Below are positions 25,384 through 33,542 of a DNA stretch of 64,000 nt, one piece after another. The position numbers and the translations under genes were made by a program. The notes under the pieces were generated by a model. It did no database searches, was not told the DNA's origin, and saw nothing but the letters and a program-made list of their open reading frames with translations. Source of the DNA: Verrucomicrobiales bacterium. Lineage in GTDB: Bacteria > Verrucomicrobiota > Verrucomicrobiia > Verrucomicrobiales > SLCJ01. Each line of letters opens with the position of its first letter. The first letter of the stretch is position 1. Location: NCBI GenBank assembly GCA_024636835.1, contig JAGXGH010000085.1, positions 1 through 64,000 on the forward strand. Reading direction: 5' to 3'.

Positions 25384-27203
25384 TTTGCGAGAGAGTTGAT
25401 GTTCTGCATATCGAAGCGCTGGAGCGCATCATGCGGGCAGGCGCGGACGCATGCGGGGCCGGCGAGTTGGTCGTGACAGAGATCACATTTGGTAGCGCGT
25501 TTTACCACACCTGCGGAGGTAAGGTCGCTGGTGACGCCCTTGACGTCGGTTTGTGTGGGGAATTGCGGCAGGCCATTTTTATCCCTGATATCGACCATCT
25601 GGATGTTGTCATACGGACAGTTGTCCGCACAGGCGGAGCAGCCGATACATGTGCTGTCGTTGATCACCACCTCACCGCTGTCCTCGCGGTGGATTGCTCC
25701 GGTAGGGCAGGGGATCATGCAGATCGGGTCGTGGCAATGGAGACAGGCCTGGGTGACTTGAATGTTGTTTTCCGTGTCGCCGTAGCGGATGAAGCGGGGG
25801 TTGCCTTCGTGAGTGGAGGAACAGGCGCGGACACAATCGTCACAGCGGGTGCACCGGTCGAGGTCGATGAGCATCGCGGCACTGCCGTTGATGGTCCGCT
25901 TGTCCATCAGGAATTCCATGATCCCGGGACCGAGACGGTCGCGCGCCTTGTCCGGAAGGAAATTCACCCGAGCAGGTTTCTTTGTCTCTTCCTCGGGCAA
26001 TTTTGCCAGCATTGCGATCTCATCCGGGGTTAGCTGAGGAATAATCAGTTTCTCCACGAGCGAGGTTGGGATCATCAACAGGTCGACGTATCCGATGGCT
26101 CGCAGGGTGTGCTGGGCAGGGAGGATATCTCCGAGATTCTTGTGGTTGTGATAAAGTTCGCCAAGGCCGTAGATCTGGCCTTTTCCGAGGTAGGAAATCG
26201 TCGTCTCGCCCTTGTGGTGTTTACGGCTGACACGGACAAAACCACCTCGGACGATCATCAGGCCGTTAATGTATTCCGACTCGCGGAGGATCATTGGCTC
26301 GTTGCGTAGCTTTTCGCTGGCGTCGGTCGCGCTGAGGATTTTCTGGTAGGAGCCGTACCAGTCGAATCGCCCGTGGCGTTCGAAACGCGTGCCGGCAACG
26401 AGTTCGGAGATGTCTTCTTCGCTCAGGCGTTTGATGAAATCCAAGCTTGTTAGCAGGGAACTCAATCCGAAACGGCGGAAGCGGTCCTCCACGTATTCCT
26501 TGAAATCGGGAGCGAAATTCATCAGGTCGCGTAGGCCTTGCCAACGGATCTCCAGGATTTCGGTTCCCTCTTCGGCGGCCAGGATCGTGGCAGTGCGGGG
26601 GCTGCGACCGAGGGCTGCGATTTCCCCGAACATTTCCCCAGCTTGGATATCCAAGGTCTTCAGTCCGTTTAAAACTCTTGGAGCATCCTGGAGTAGGACG
26701 CTGGCCCCCACATCTCGTGAGGTGTCGTCTTCGAAGCGGCGGGTATGGTGCACGCGGCGCTCGGGGATATCGGCACGGTGGAGTGCCTGGCGAATCATCG
26801 CCATCGGTCCTCGTTTTTCGTGCTGGTTCCGTCCCAGGAGGTTCTTGGGTAAGTTGTCGAGGACGAGACGGGCGGTGCCGCTCAGGATTACGAATGCGGA
26901 ATTCCCGTAATCCCCCTCGCGGACGATGATCCCGTCTTTCGGAAGGGTCAGGAGGCGGCAGTCGTTCAGGAGAATGCCGTCCAGTGGGAGGTGATTGGGA
27001 AATCTTTCGGGATCGACTTTTTCGAAAACCGGGGTGGAGCGGACGCGAGTAAGATTTTCTCGGATTTTCGCTACGGCTTCATCGCTTGCTTCATTAGTTT
27101 CTCCAGCAAGTACATGGGCGATGGTGGCCGTCGATAGCTTGGAATCGAAGGGTGAGTCCCAACGTTGGGGACGAAAAAGGGATGGCTCGGTTTCAACGGG
27201 CAT
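25368..27203 (-). CDS. Cytosolic protein with two cyclic-nucleotide-type domains and four [4Fe-4S] motifs
   Basis: A 611-residue protein without signal or membrane segments. Two CRP-like beta-roll domains are visible. The first (about 70-240) contains GDYGNSAFVILSGTARLVL and GEMFGEIAALGRSPRTATI, split by a 65-residue insertion. The second (about 280-400) contains EYINGLMIVRGGFVRVSR and GQIYGLGELYH. From about 445 a ferredoxin module like those of DmsB/NrfC proteins follows, with four cysteine groups: CTRCDDCVRAC, CLHCHDPICMIPCP, CIGCSACADNCP and CDLCHDQ...CVRACP. No helix-turn-helix is visible, so it is not a CRP-type transcription factor. It is the second gene of the cytochrome operon. It may be an electron-transfer subunit gated by a nucleotide or another ligand. 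Confidence 0.85.
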   Translation of the reverse strand: MPVETEPSLFRPQRWDSPFDSKLSTATIAHVLAGETNEASDEAVAKIRENLTRVRSTPVFEKVDPERFPNHLPLDGILLNDCRLLTLPKDGIIVREGDYGNSAFVILSGTARLVLDNLPKNLLGRNQHEKRGPMAMIRQALHRADIPERRVHHTRRFEDDTSRDVGASVLLQDAPRVLNGLKTLDIQAGEMFGEIAALGRSPRTATILAAEEGTEILEIRWQGLRDLMNFAPDFKEYVEDRFRRFGLSSLLTSLDFIKRLSEEDISELVAGTRFERHGRFDWYGSYQKILSATDASEKLRNEPMILRESEYINGLMIVRGGFVRVSRKHHKGETTISYLGKGQIYGLGELYHNHKNLGDILPAQHTLRAIGYVDLLMIPTSLVEKLIIPQLTPDEIAMLAKLPEEETKKPARVNFLPDKARDRLGPGIMEFLMDKRTINGSAAMLIDLDRCTRCDDCVRACSSTHEGNPRFIRYGDTENNIQVTQACLHCHDPICMIPCPTGAIHREDSGEVVINDSTCIGCSACADNCPYDNIQMVDIRDKNGLPQFPTQTDVKGVTSDLTSAGVVKRATKCDLCHDQLAGPACVRACPHDALQRFDMQNINSLAKWLSR

Positions 27204-27281
27204 TGTGCAAGAGGGCGCTTACGGATTCTGGTTTTCCAAAACTCGGCAAATGGAGGCTGCGAACGGAAAACCGTTGAAGCC

Positions 27282-28307
27282 TTATTGCTCCCACGCCTTA
27301 CCTTTGGAGTTGGATGGGATAAAGTCGTCAACTCCTCCGAGCTTGCTTCCATCGGTCCCTTCGCTGAATTTCATGATGAGAGGGTTGATCGCGTCGGCAG
27401 CCGCAGCGACCTGAGCCGGATCCCCACTGAGCTTCACTGCGTCGGCTACCTTTTTGATCTCGAGTAATTCGGCAGGCGCGCCTTCACCGCCAAGGGCTTT
27501 GACGACGACGGGGAGTTCTTTTTTGATAATGGTGTTGGCGCGGGTACCCATCGCCTTGCGGAATTCGCCGCCACCGGTGCGGCCTTTGGAAAGGCTGCGG
27601 AGGCTGTATTCGAGATCGAGCAGCATACCGACTACGAACATCTTGCGCTTGCGGGTCTGGACGGTTTCAAGATTTTCACCCTTGGTGCGTTCGTGGTCAG
27701 GGGTATAGAAATTGTGTCTTACTTCTCCTTGGCTCCAGGAAACGAGGTTGAAGCCCTCGCTGCGGGCCGGATGGCCTCCGACGTTGACCAGTTTCTCATC
27801 ACGGATGATGTGGCAGTTGAAGCAGTTTTCAGCAACGAGTGCGGTGTCGTGAGGGTAAAGCATACCAGCGGCCTTTGAGAGCTTCTGACGTTCCTCACGG
27901 CTTGGGATCTTTTCCTTGTCACCGTGAACTTCATAAAAGTCTTTTCCTCCACCATGGCAGGATTCGCAACTGACGCCGCTGATGGTTTTTGTAGCGCTTC
28001 CGGTTTGTTGCCGGGTGTAGTGGCACTCCGTGCAAAGAGGGCTGGTGGACATGGCGCTTGCATTCGCGAGCCCCATTTTCGTAGCGATCTCCTGTGCTTT
28101 CTCGCGTGTCTTCGCATCCTGGTGGACGTTGTTCGAGCGGGAGTGGGAGGAGAGCTTCCAAGCTTTCACTTCCTCTTCGTGGCATTCTTCACACTTTTCG
28201 TAACCCACAACCTTGTCGGCATGGATTGTTGAGGCTGCTTGGCCGAAGGCGATCGGGGCGGCGCTACTTAGCAGGCCGAAAATGATAACAGGAAGATGAT
28301 ATTTCAT
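27282..28307 (-). CDS. Tetrahaem cytochrome c554-like protein
   Basis: A 341-residue exported protein from the ATG at 28307, which gives a clean signal peptide (MKYHLPVIIFGLLSSAAPIA, cut near FGQA). A TTG further upstream only adds an unlikely leader. Four CXXCH motifs (CEECH, CTECH, CESCH, CFNCH) lie at roughly residues 40-190 with extra His residues nearby (SSHSRSNNVH, DFYEVHGD) that can serve as distal ligands, as in cytochrome c554. The C-terminal 130 residues are helical and haem-free. First gene of the operon, so probably the most abundant product: a soluble periplasmic electron carrier between the inner-membrane cytochromes and the pentahaem/porin pair. Confidence 0.85.
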   Translation of the reverse strand: MKYHLPVIIFGLLSSAAPIAFGQAASTIHADKVVGYEKCEECHEEEVKAWKLSSHSRSNNVHQDAKTREKAQEIATKMGLANASAMSTSPLCTECHYTRQQTGSATKTISGVSCESCHGGGKDFYEVHGDKEKIPSREERQKLSKAAGMLYPHDTALVAENCFNCHIIRDEKLVNVGGHPARSEGFNLVSWSQGEVRHNFYTPDHERTKGENLETVQTRKRKMFVVGMLLDLEYSLRSLSKGRTGGGEFRKAMGTRANTIIKKELPVVVKALGGEGAPAELLEIKKVADAVKLSGDPAQVAAAADAINPLIMKFSEGTDGSKLGGVDDFIPSNSKGKAWEQ

Positions 28308-28423
28308 GAATGTGAAGAAGATTGGTTTTATGATTTGGAGCAAATCAGGAGAAGGATTTTCAAGGGATTATTTAAACTTGGAAGATTTTTCCTGTTAGGG
28401 GAAGAGAAAAGTCGATACTAGCA

Positions 28424-28440
28424 GTAAAATATTGTTTTAC
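28424..28440. promoter_or_regulatory. AT-rich palindrome upstream of the cytochrome operon
   Basis: GTAAAA-TATTG-TTTTAC is a perfect 6-bp inverted repeat, 117 bases upstream of the c554 start and just beyond the aldehyde dehydrogenase stop. It could be an operator for the cytochrome operon or a weak terminator of the upstream gene. Confidence 0.3.
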
Positions 28441-28458
28441 AATTTTTCGTAAGCTGGG

Positions 28459-28477
28459 AATCGTGATTATCATTATC
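28459..28477. promoter_or_regulatory. Candidate Fur box
   Basis: The 19 bases AATCGTGATTATCATTATC match the classical Fur consensus GATAATGATAATCATTATC at 15 of 19 positions, the right half completely. It lies about 150 bases upstream of the cytochrome operon and overlaps the aldehyde dehydrogenase stop codon. Iron control of a haem-rich operon would make sense, but the distance is long and AT-rich matches can occur by chance. Confidence 0.35.
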
Positions 28478-29915
28478 CATGAAGCTTCATGATCAACGAC
28501 TTCTCCACCTGCATGTCCGCCATGGTGTGGGGGATGCCGCCGATGCCTAAGCCGGATTCTCGGAGACCCGCGAACGGCATCCAATCGACTCTGAAGGCTG
28601 TGTGGTCGTTGGCCATGACGGTTTTGGCATTTAGGAAGCGGTAGGCGCGAAGGATGGTGTCCATTTCCCGGCTAAAGACGGATGCCTGGAAAGAGTATGG
28701 AACCGAATTCGCTGCGCTAATGGCCTCGTCGATGGAATCGGCCGTGTACAGGCAAACGACGGGTCCGAAGATTTCCATCTTGCTGACATGGGTGTCGGCG
28801 GGGGGATTGATGAGGATGGTTGGGGAGAAGCATGATTCCGAAAGGCGCTTGTTTCCGGAGTGCAGCGTGGCTCCGGAGGCGATGGCTTCTTCGACCCATT
28901 TTTCGATGCGATCCGCCTCTTTCGTGCGAATCAGGGGACCGATGGCTGTCTCTTTAAGGGTGGGGTCGCCGGTCTTCATTTTCGTGGCCTCAGCGGCGAT
29001 GCGGTCGGCGAGATCCTGGATAACGGATGCGGGTGCAAAAATACGTTGCACGGAAACGCAGACCTGTCCGGCGTGGTAGAACGCCCCTTTCGCGAGCGGA
29101 GCGGCGGCCATTTCCAGATCGGCGGTGGCATCCATTACGACCGGTGCTGCCCCACCGTGCTCAAGGGCACAGCGGGTGCCGGGGGCGAGCTTCGAGCGGA
29201 GCATCCAGCCGACGTTTCCGCTGCCGATGAAACTGAAAAACGCGACGCGTGGATCGCCGACGGTGGAGGTCGCGAGGTCGCGGTCTTTGATAGCTACGGC
29301 TTGGCACCAGTCGGGCGGCAGTCCTGCTTCGTGGAGAAGCTCGACCAGGCGGAAGCAGGAAAGAGGGGTGTCGGAGGCCGGCTTCACGATCACCGGACAG
29401 CCGGCGGCGACCGCGGGGAAAATCTGGTGGATGATGAGGTTTACCGGGTGATTGAATGCGCTGTAGGCAAGCACCGGGCCGATGGGTTCGTGGGAGGAAA
29501 AGGCGAGCCGGTTCGCCGATGCTGGATTCAAGCCCATCGGGATTTCTTCGCCGTGCTGGGTCCGTAGTGTCTCGATACAGCAATGGATGCCGTCGATGGC
29601 GCGGGCGACCTCTGCGCGGGAGTCGATGAGGGGCTTGCCACCTTCGCGTGCGGATTCGAGCGCAAAGGTTTCCGCTCGTTCGGTGAGGATGTCAGCGGAT
29701 TTCTTGAGGATGGCGATCCGTTCCCATGCGGGCAAGCGTTGCGATGGGTTTGCGTGGAGGGCGGCTGCGCTTGCGAGGGCTTTCTCCACAGTTGCGGCAT
29801 CGGCCAGTTCGACGGAGCCGATTACCGCTCCGTCAAAAGGTGCAGTGACTTCCAGTGTCCCAGCGTTGCCAGTTGCGTTTGGGACGAGGGTTTTGAAATG
29901 GGATTTGGTGGTCAT
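28473..29915 (-). CDS. Aldehyde dehydrogenase
   Basis: A 480-residue NAD(P)-dependent aldehyde dehydrogenase of usual length. The catalytic cysteine lies in FYHAGQVCVSVQRI (about residue 290), the general-base Glu in CALEHGGAAPV (about 255), the oxyanion Asn in YSAFNHPVN (about 157) and the cofactor segment in VKPASDTPLS. The sequence around the Cys (QVCVSV) and the Glu (LEHGG) resembles the phosphorylating-like and lactaldehyde branch rather than betaine aldehyde enzymes. It follows the acetolactate synthase gene after 86 bases containing a strong hairpin, so the two may be only partly co-transcribed. Substrate not assignable. Confidence 0.85.
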   Translation of the reverse strand: MTTKSHFKTLVPNATGNAGTLEVTAPFDGAVIGSVELADAATVEKALASAAALHANPSQRLPAWERIAILKKSADILTERAETFALESAREGGKPLIDSRAEVARAIDGIHCCIETLRTQHGEEIPMGLNPASANRLAFSSHEPIGPVLAYSAFNHPVNLIIHQIFPAVAAGCPVIVKPASDTPLSCFRLVELLHEAGLPPDWCQAVAIKDRDLATSTVGDPRVAFFSFIGSGNVGWMLRSKLAPGTRCALEHGGAAPVVMDATADLEMAAAPLAKGAFYHAGQVCVSVQRIFAPASVIQDLADRIAAEATKMKTGDPTLKETAIGPLIRTKEADRIEKWVEEAIASGATLHSGNKRLSESCFSPTILINPPADTHVSKMEIFGPVVCLYTADSIDEAISAANSVPYSFQASVFSREMDTILRAYRFLNAKTVMANDHTAFRVDWMPFAGLRESGLGIGGIPHTMADMQVEKSLIMKLHG

Positions 29916-29972
29916 GGAATCAACCTATCAAGGATTTATCCTTAGAAGATAGGGGATCTGGGGTTGAGTGGA

Positions 29973-29995
29973 GGGGGCGACCAAAGATCGCCCCC
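29973..29995 (-). terminator. GC-rich hairpin between acetolactate synthase and aldehyde dehydrogenase genes
   Basis: GGGGGCGA and TCGCCCCC form a perfect 8-bp stem around a 7-base loop, directly after the stop of the minus-strand acetolactate synthase gene. There is no T-run, so it may act as an attenuator or mRNA-stabilising structure rather than a full terminator. Confidence 0.5.
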
Positions 29996-30001
29996 CGCTT
30001 T

Positions 30002-31648
30002 TCAGACTGCTGCGGAGCGTTCCTTGATTTCGTGATTGAGGATGCGGTCGTTGTCGGAGTAGTCAACGGGGAGGTCGATGACGTGGACGCCCGGCTCTTT
30101 CCTGCACTTGTCCAGGAGTGGGAGGAGTTCTTCGGTGGATGTGATCCTGTGGCCTTGTGCGCCGTAGCTCTGTGCATAGAGAACGAAATCCGGGTTGCCG
30201 AAGGTGAGTCCGAAATCGGCGAATTTCATGTTCGCCTGCTTCCAACGTATCATCCCGTAGGAATCGTCGCGGAGGATGATGACGATGATGTGCAGGTTCA
30301 TACGAACCGCGGTTTCGAGTTCCTGGGAGTTCATCATGAAGCCGCCGTCACCGCAGATCGCGATCACATCACGGTCGGGATAGACCAGTTTTGCAGCCAT
30401 TGCGGAGGGCAGTCCGGCGCCCATGGTGGCGAGCGCGTTGTCTAGCAGGACGGTGTTCGGCAGTGCGGCGTTATAGTGGCGTGCGAACCAGATTTTATAA
30501 ACACCGTTGTCGAGCGCGATTATCCCGTCTTCGGCAAGTGTGCGGCGGACATCTGCGACGAGGCGCTGTGGTTTTACGGGAAAGGACGGATCGTCGAAAC
30601 CCTCGACACGTTGCGCATCCGCTGCCTCCTTGATCGCCATGAAGCGAGAGAAATCCCAATGCTCGGATGGCTGCAAGTTTTCCGTGATTTGCCAGATGCT
30701 GTTTGCGATGTCTCCGACTACCTCGACCTGCGGCCAATAGACCGGATCGACGGTGGCTGAGAAAAAGTTGATATGGATGACTTTTCGGGTGTCGCCTGGA
30801 CGCATGAAGAATGGCGGTTTCTCGATCACATCATGGCCCACGTTGAGAATGAGGTCTGCACTTTCGATGGCGCGGTGCAGATAATCTCCGTCGGAGAGCG
30901 CAGCGTTGCCGAGGAAGAGATCGGAGTTCTCATCGATCACGCCCTTGCCCATCTGGGTGGAGATGAATGGGATACCGGTTTTTTTCACAAACTCCCCAAG
31001 CATGCGGCTGGTGAGCTTGCGATTCGCTCCGGCGGCGACCAGCAGTAGAGGATTTTTGGCTTTTGAAATCATCTGCACCGCCATGGCAATTGATTTTGCC
31101 TCGGCGACCGGACGTCGGACGAATGAGGCGGCGATCGGCACGAGGTCGGCTGCGTTTTCAGCGGCGATGTCCTCCGGTAGTTCCAGGTGCACAGCGCCGG
31201 GACGTTCCTCCTCGGCGAGACGGAAGGCTTCCCTTACCCTGCAGGCGATGTTGTCCACACTGACGAGCTGGTGGGTGAATTTCGTCAGCGGTTTCATCAT
31301 CTCGATCACATCGAGGATCTGGAAACGCCCTTGCTTGCTTTTTTTCACCGGCTTCTGCCCGGTGATCATCATCATGGGCATGCCGCCGAGTTGGGCGTAT
31401 GCGGCGGCAGTGACGAGGTTAGTCGCGCCTGGGCCGAGGGTTGAGAGGCAGACGCCGGTCTTTCCGGTGAGGCGGCCATAGGTGGCCGCCATGAACCCCG
31501 CACCCTGCTCGTGGCGGGTTAGGATCAACTGGATGTGGGAGCGGGACAGGGAGTCGAGGAAATCCAGGTTCTCCTCGCCGGGAATGCCGAAGACGTATTC
31601 GACGCCTTCAGCTTCGAGGCATTTTACAAGATGGTCGGATGCTTTCAT
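30002..31648 (-). CDS. alsS: Acetolactate synthase, catabolic (AlsS-like)
   Basis: A 548-residue thiamine-diphosphate enzyme. The N-terminal FGIPGEENLDF carries the ThDP-activating Glu and is the wording of the AlsS branch. ARHEQGAG-like TRHEQGAGFMAATYGRLTGK follows, and the cofactor motif is CGDGGFMMNSQEL with DDSYGMIRWKQ. It joins two pyruvates to acetolactate and CO2. No regulatory subunit gene (ilvN) or alsD is beside it; neighbours are NADP-glutamate dehydrogenase (15 bases upstream) and aldehyde dehydrogenase. Catabolic AlsS usually feeds acetoin formation. Here the partner genes suggest overflow or aldehyde metabolism, but a role in branched-chain amino acid synthesis is also possible. 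Confidence 0.85.
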   Translation of the reverse strand: MKASDHLVKCLEAEGVEYVFGIPGEENLDFLDSLSRSHIQLILTRHEQGAGFMAATYGRLTGKTGVCLSTLGPGATNLVTAAAYAQLGGMPMMMITGQKPVKKSKQGRFQILDVIEMMKPLTKFTHQLVSVDNIACRVREAFRLAEEERPGAVHLELPEDIAAENAADLVPIAASFVRRPVAEAKSIAMAVQMISKAKNPLLLVAAGANRKLTSRMLGEFVKKTGIPFISTQMGKGVIDENSDLFLGNAALSDGDYLHRAIESADLILNVGHDVIEKPPFFMRPGDTRKVIHINFFSATVDPVYWPQVEVVGDIANSIWQITENLQPSEHWDFSRFMAIKEAADAQRVEGFDDPSFPVKPQRLVADVRRTLAEDGIIALDNGVYKIWFARHYNAALPNTVLLDNALATMGAGLPSAMAAKLVYPDRDVIAICGDGGFMMNSQELETAVRMNLHIIVIILRDDSYGMIRWKQANMKFADFGLTFGNPDFVLYAQSYGAQGHRITSTEELLPLLDKCRKEPGVHVIDLPVDYSDNDRILNHEIKERSAAV

Positions 31649-31663
31649 ATTTTTTTTGGGGTT

Positions 31664-33022
31664 TTAGACGACTCCGTATGCGAGCATCGCATCTGCGACC
31701 TTGACGAAACCGGCGATGTTCGCGCCGGCCCGGTAATCGACAGGCTTGTCTTTCCGGGCGCCGTATCTGACGCATTTCGAGTGGATGTCCTCCATGATTG
31801 TCGTCAGTCGTTTATCGACTTCTTCGCGGCTCCAACTGATTCGCAACTGATTCTGGCTTTGTTCAAGACCCGAGACGGCCACACCACCAGCGTTCGCGGC
31901 CTTCGCGGGACCAAACAGTACATCGTGCTCGAGGAAATAATCCGTTGCTTCGGCGGTGCAGGGCATGTTGGCTCCTTCGGCGACGGCTTTGATTCCGTTT
32001 TTCACCATCACTTGCGCATCCTCGATCAGGACTTCGTTCTGGGTCGCGCAGGGGAATGCCAAGTCGGCTTTCACTCCCCAAGGCGTTTTTCCTTGATGGA
32101 AATCACAGCCGAATTTTTCGGCGTATTCCTGGATTCTTCCACGGCGGTTTTCCTTGAGATCAATGAGCCAATCGAGTTTTTCGCGAGTGATGCCATCGGG
32201 GTCGTGGATGAAGCCGGAGCTGTCTGAAGCCGTCAGGACCTTCGCCCCTAACTGGATAAGCTTTTCCATGCAGTAGAGGGCGACATTACCTGACCCGGAC
32301 ACCGCGGCCGTCTTGCCTTTCACTTCGGTGCCCGAGTGTTCGAGCATGTGCTTCATGAAATAGACCGCGCCGTAGCCTGTGGCTTCTTTTCTTACGAGGC
32401 TGCCTCCGAAGGCCAGACCCTTTCCGGTCAAGATCCCTGCGAAGCGGTTCTCCAAGCGTTTGTAGGTTCCAAAAAGATAGCTGATCTCGCGTGCTCCAAC
32501 ATTGATATCGCCCGCTGGCACGTCAACATCCTCACCGATGTGGCGGTGAAGTTCGATCATCATGGATTGGCAGAAACGCATGATCTCGCGATCTGAACGT
32601 CCCTTTGGATTGAAGTTCGATCCGCCCTTCGCTCCACCCATGGGCAGACCCGTGAGGCTGTTTTTCAATACCTGCTCGAAGCCGAGAAATTTCAGCACAC
32701 TCTGTGTCACCGTTGGATGAAATCGTAGCCCGCCCTTGTATGGGCCGATGGAGTTGTTGAATTGCACCCGCCATGCGCGGTCGGCATGGATAGCGCCGGC
32801 GTCGTCCTCCCAGGTCACCCGGAATGTGATAATGCGATCTGGTTCGGTCATCCGCTCCAGGATATATGCATCGCGGTATTTTGTATGTTCCGCGGTGAAA
32901 GGGATGATCGTTTCCACGACCTCATGCACCGCTTGGTGGAATTCGGTTTCGCCTTTGTTCCGCTTTTTCAGCCCCGCCATGAACGCTGATATTTCCTTTT
33001 TGATTGCTGGGTTTGTCTCCAT
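31664..33022 (-). CDS. gdhA: NADP-specific glutamate dehydrogenase
   Basis: A 452-residue enzyme, the normal length of the hexameric NADP-dependent family. Substrate-binding segments are clear: NSIGPYKGGLRFHP, then FEQVLKNSLTGLPMGGAKGG with the catalytic Lys, and QSMMIELHRHIGEDVDVPAGD with the catalytic Asp. The nucleotide fold has VSGSGNVALY; lack of an acidic residue there fits NADP(H). It aminates 2-oxoglutarate with ammonium and NADPH. It starts the small minus-strand cluster gdhA-alsS-aldehyde dehydrogenase. Confidence 0.95.
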   Translation of the reverse strand: METNPAIKKEISAFMAGLKKRNKGETEFHQAVHEVVETIIPFTAEHTKYRDAYILERMTEPDRIITFRVTWEDDAGAIHADRAWRVQFNNSIGPYKGGLRFHPTVTQSVLKFLGFEQVLKNSLTGLPMGGAKGGSNFNPKGRSDREIMRFCQSMMIELHRHIGEDVDVPAGDINVGAREISYLFGTYKRLENRFAGILTGKGLAFGGSLVRKEATGYGAVYFMKHMLEHSGTEVKGKTAAVSGSGNVALYCMEKLIQLGAKVLTASDSSGFIHDPDGITREKLDWLIDLKENRRGRIQEYAEKFGCDFHQGKTPWGVKADLAFPCATQNEVLIEDAQVMVKNGIKAVAEGANMPCTAEATDYFLEHDVLFGPAKAANAGGVAVSGLEQSQNQLRISWSREEVDKRLTTIMEDIHSKCVRYGARKDKPVDYRAGANIAGFVKVADAMLAYGVV

Positions 33023-33300
33023 AACACGACAGTGTGACTAAAAAACTGGCGAATGGGAACATTATTCTCGATGAAATGAAAAACGCGTTTAGGCAAGCCC
33101 ACTGTGACCGGTAACCGCAACCAAGTATTTGGCATGCCTTCGATTTCCCCCTTGCCAGACCGCCTGCTCCCCCGTCATTCTCCGGTCACTTCACCCTCTC
33201 TTTCCCCCGCAACCCCCTTTCTCCCCGTCTCCGATCTACCCAACAACATCCTCAGGGACACCACGCAAAAGCAAATTCCTAGCAGTCCGACCACGACAGT
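33023..33300. other. Gene-free stretch upstream of gdhA
   Basis: About 280 bases that should include the gdhA promoter. The plus strand is pyrimidine-rich (33150-33260). I see no convincing coding sequence; short frames here lack family resemblance. Confidence 0.4.
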
Positions 33301-33542
33301 CATCGCGGTCAGACCAATCTTCCCGACCTCGCCATACGCGTCGGCGAATGGAAGCTTCTCTGTGACTACGACGGCTCGAACCCGCGCCTCCACAAGCTCA
33401 GCGCCGATCCCAGCGAAAAAACAATCTCGCCGCAAGGTAACCTGAACGGGTCAAAGAACTCACCGTCCAGCTTCTCGAGTGGCACGCCACTCTTCCTCCT
33501 GAGAACGGCCCCAAACTCGAAAAACCCAAAGCCAAGAATCCC
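33301..33542 (+). pseudogene. C-terminal remnant of a sulfatase
   Basis: The frame starting at 33301 reads LPDLAIRVGEWKLLCDYDGS and then NPRLHKLSADPSEK, the usual C-terminal sulfatase wording (physical-state line before the end of the enzyme). After SEK a frameshift occurs near 33420. In the next frame PERVKELTVQLLEWHATLPP and ENGPKL complete the typical sulfatase tail, with a stop at about 33440 between. No N-terminal or catalytic part exists upstream. The last frame runs without a stop into the GH2 gene at 33543, so the remnant's own stop codon is lost. Confidence 0.7.

Noticed and set aside
25368-27203. Interpretation of the cyclic-nucleotide-domain protein as a CRP/FNR transcription factor
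   Set aside because: No helix-turn-helix is visible. The C-terminal third is a four-cluster ferredoxin.
33175-33435. 86-codon minus frame with one hydrophobic segment upstream of gdhA
   Set aside because: It faces the pyrimidine-rich strand and the sulfatase remnant. One hydrophobic stretch resembling a small decarboxylase subunit is not enough, and there is no neighbour to support it.
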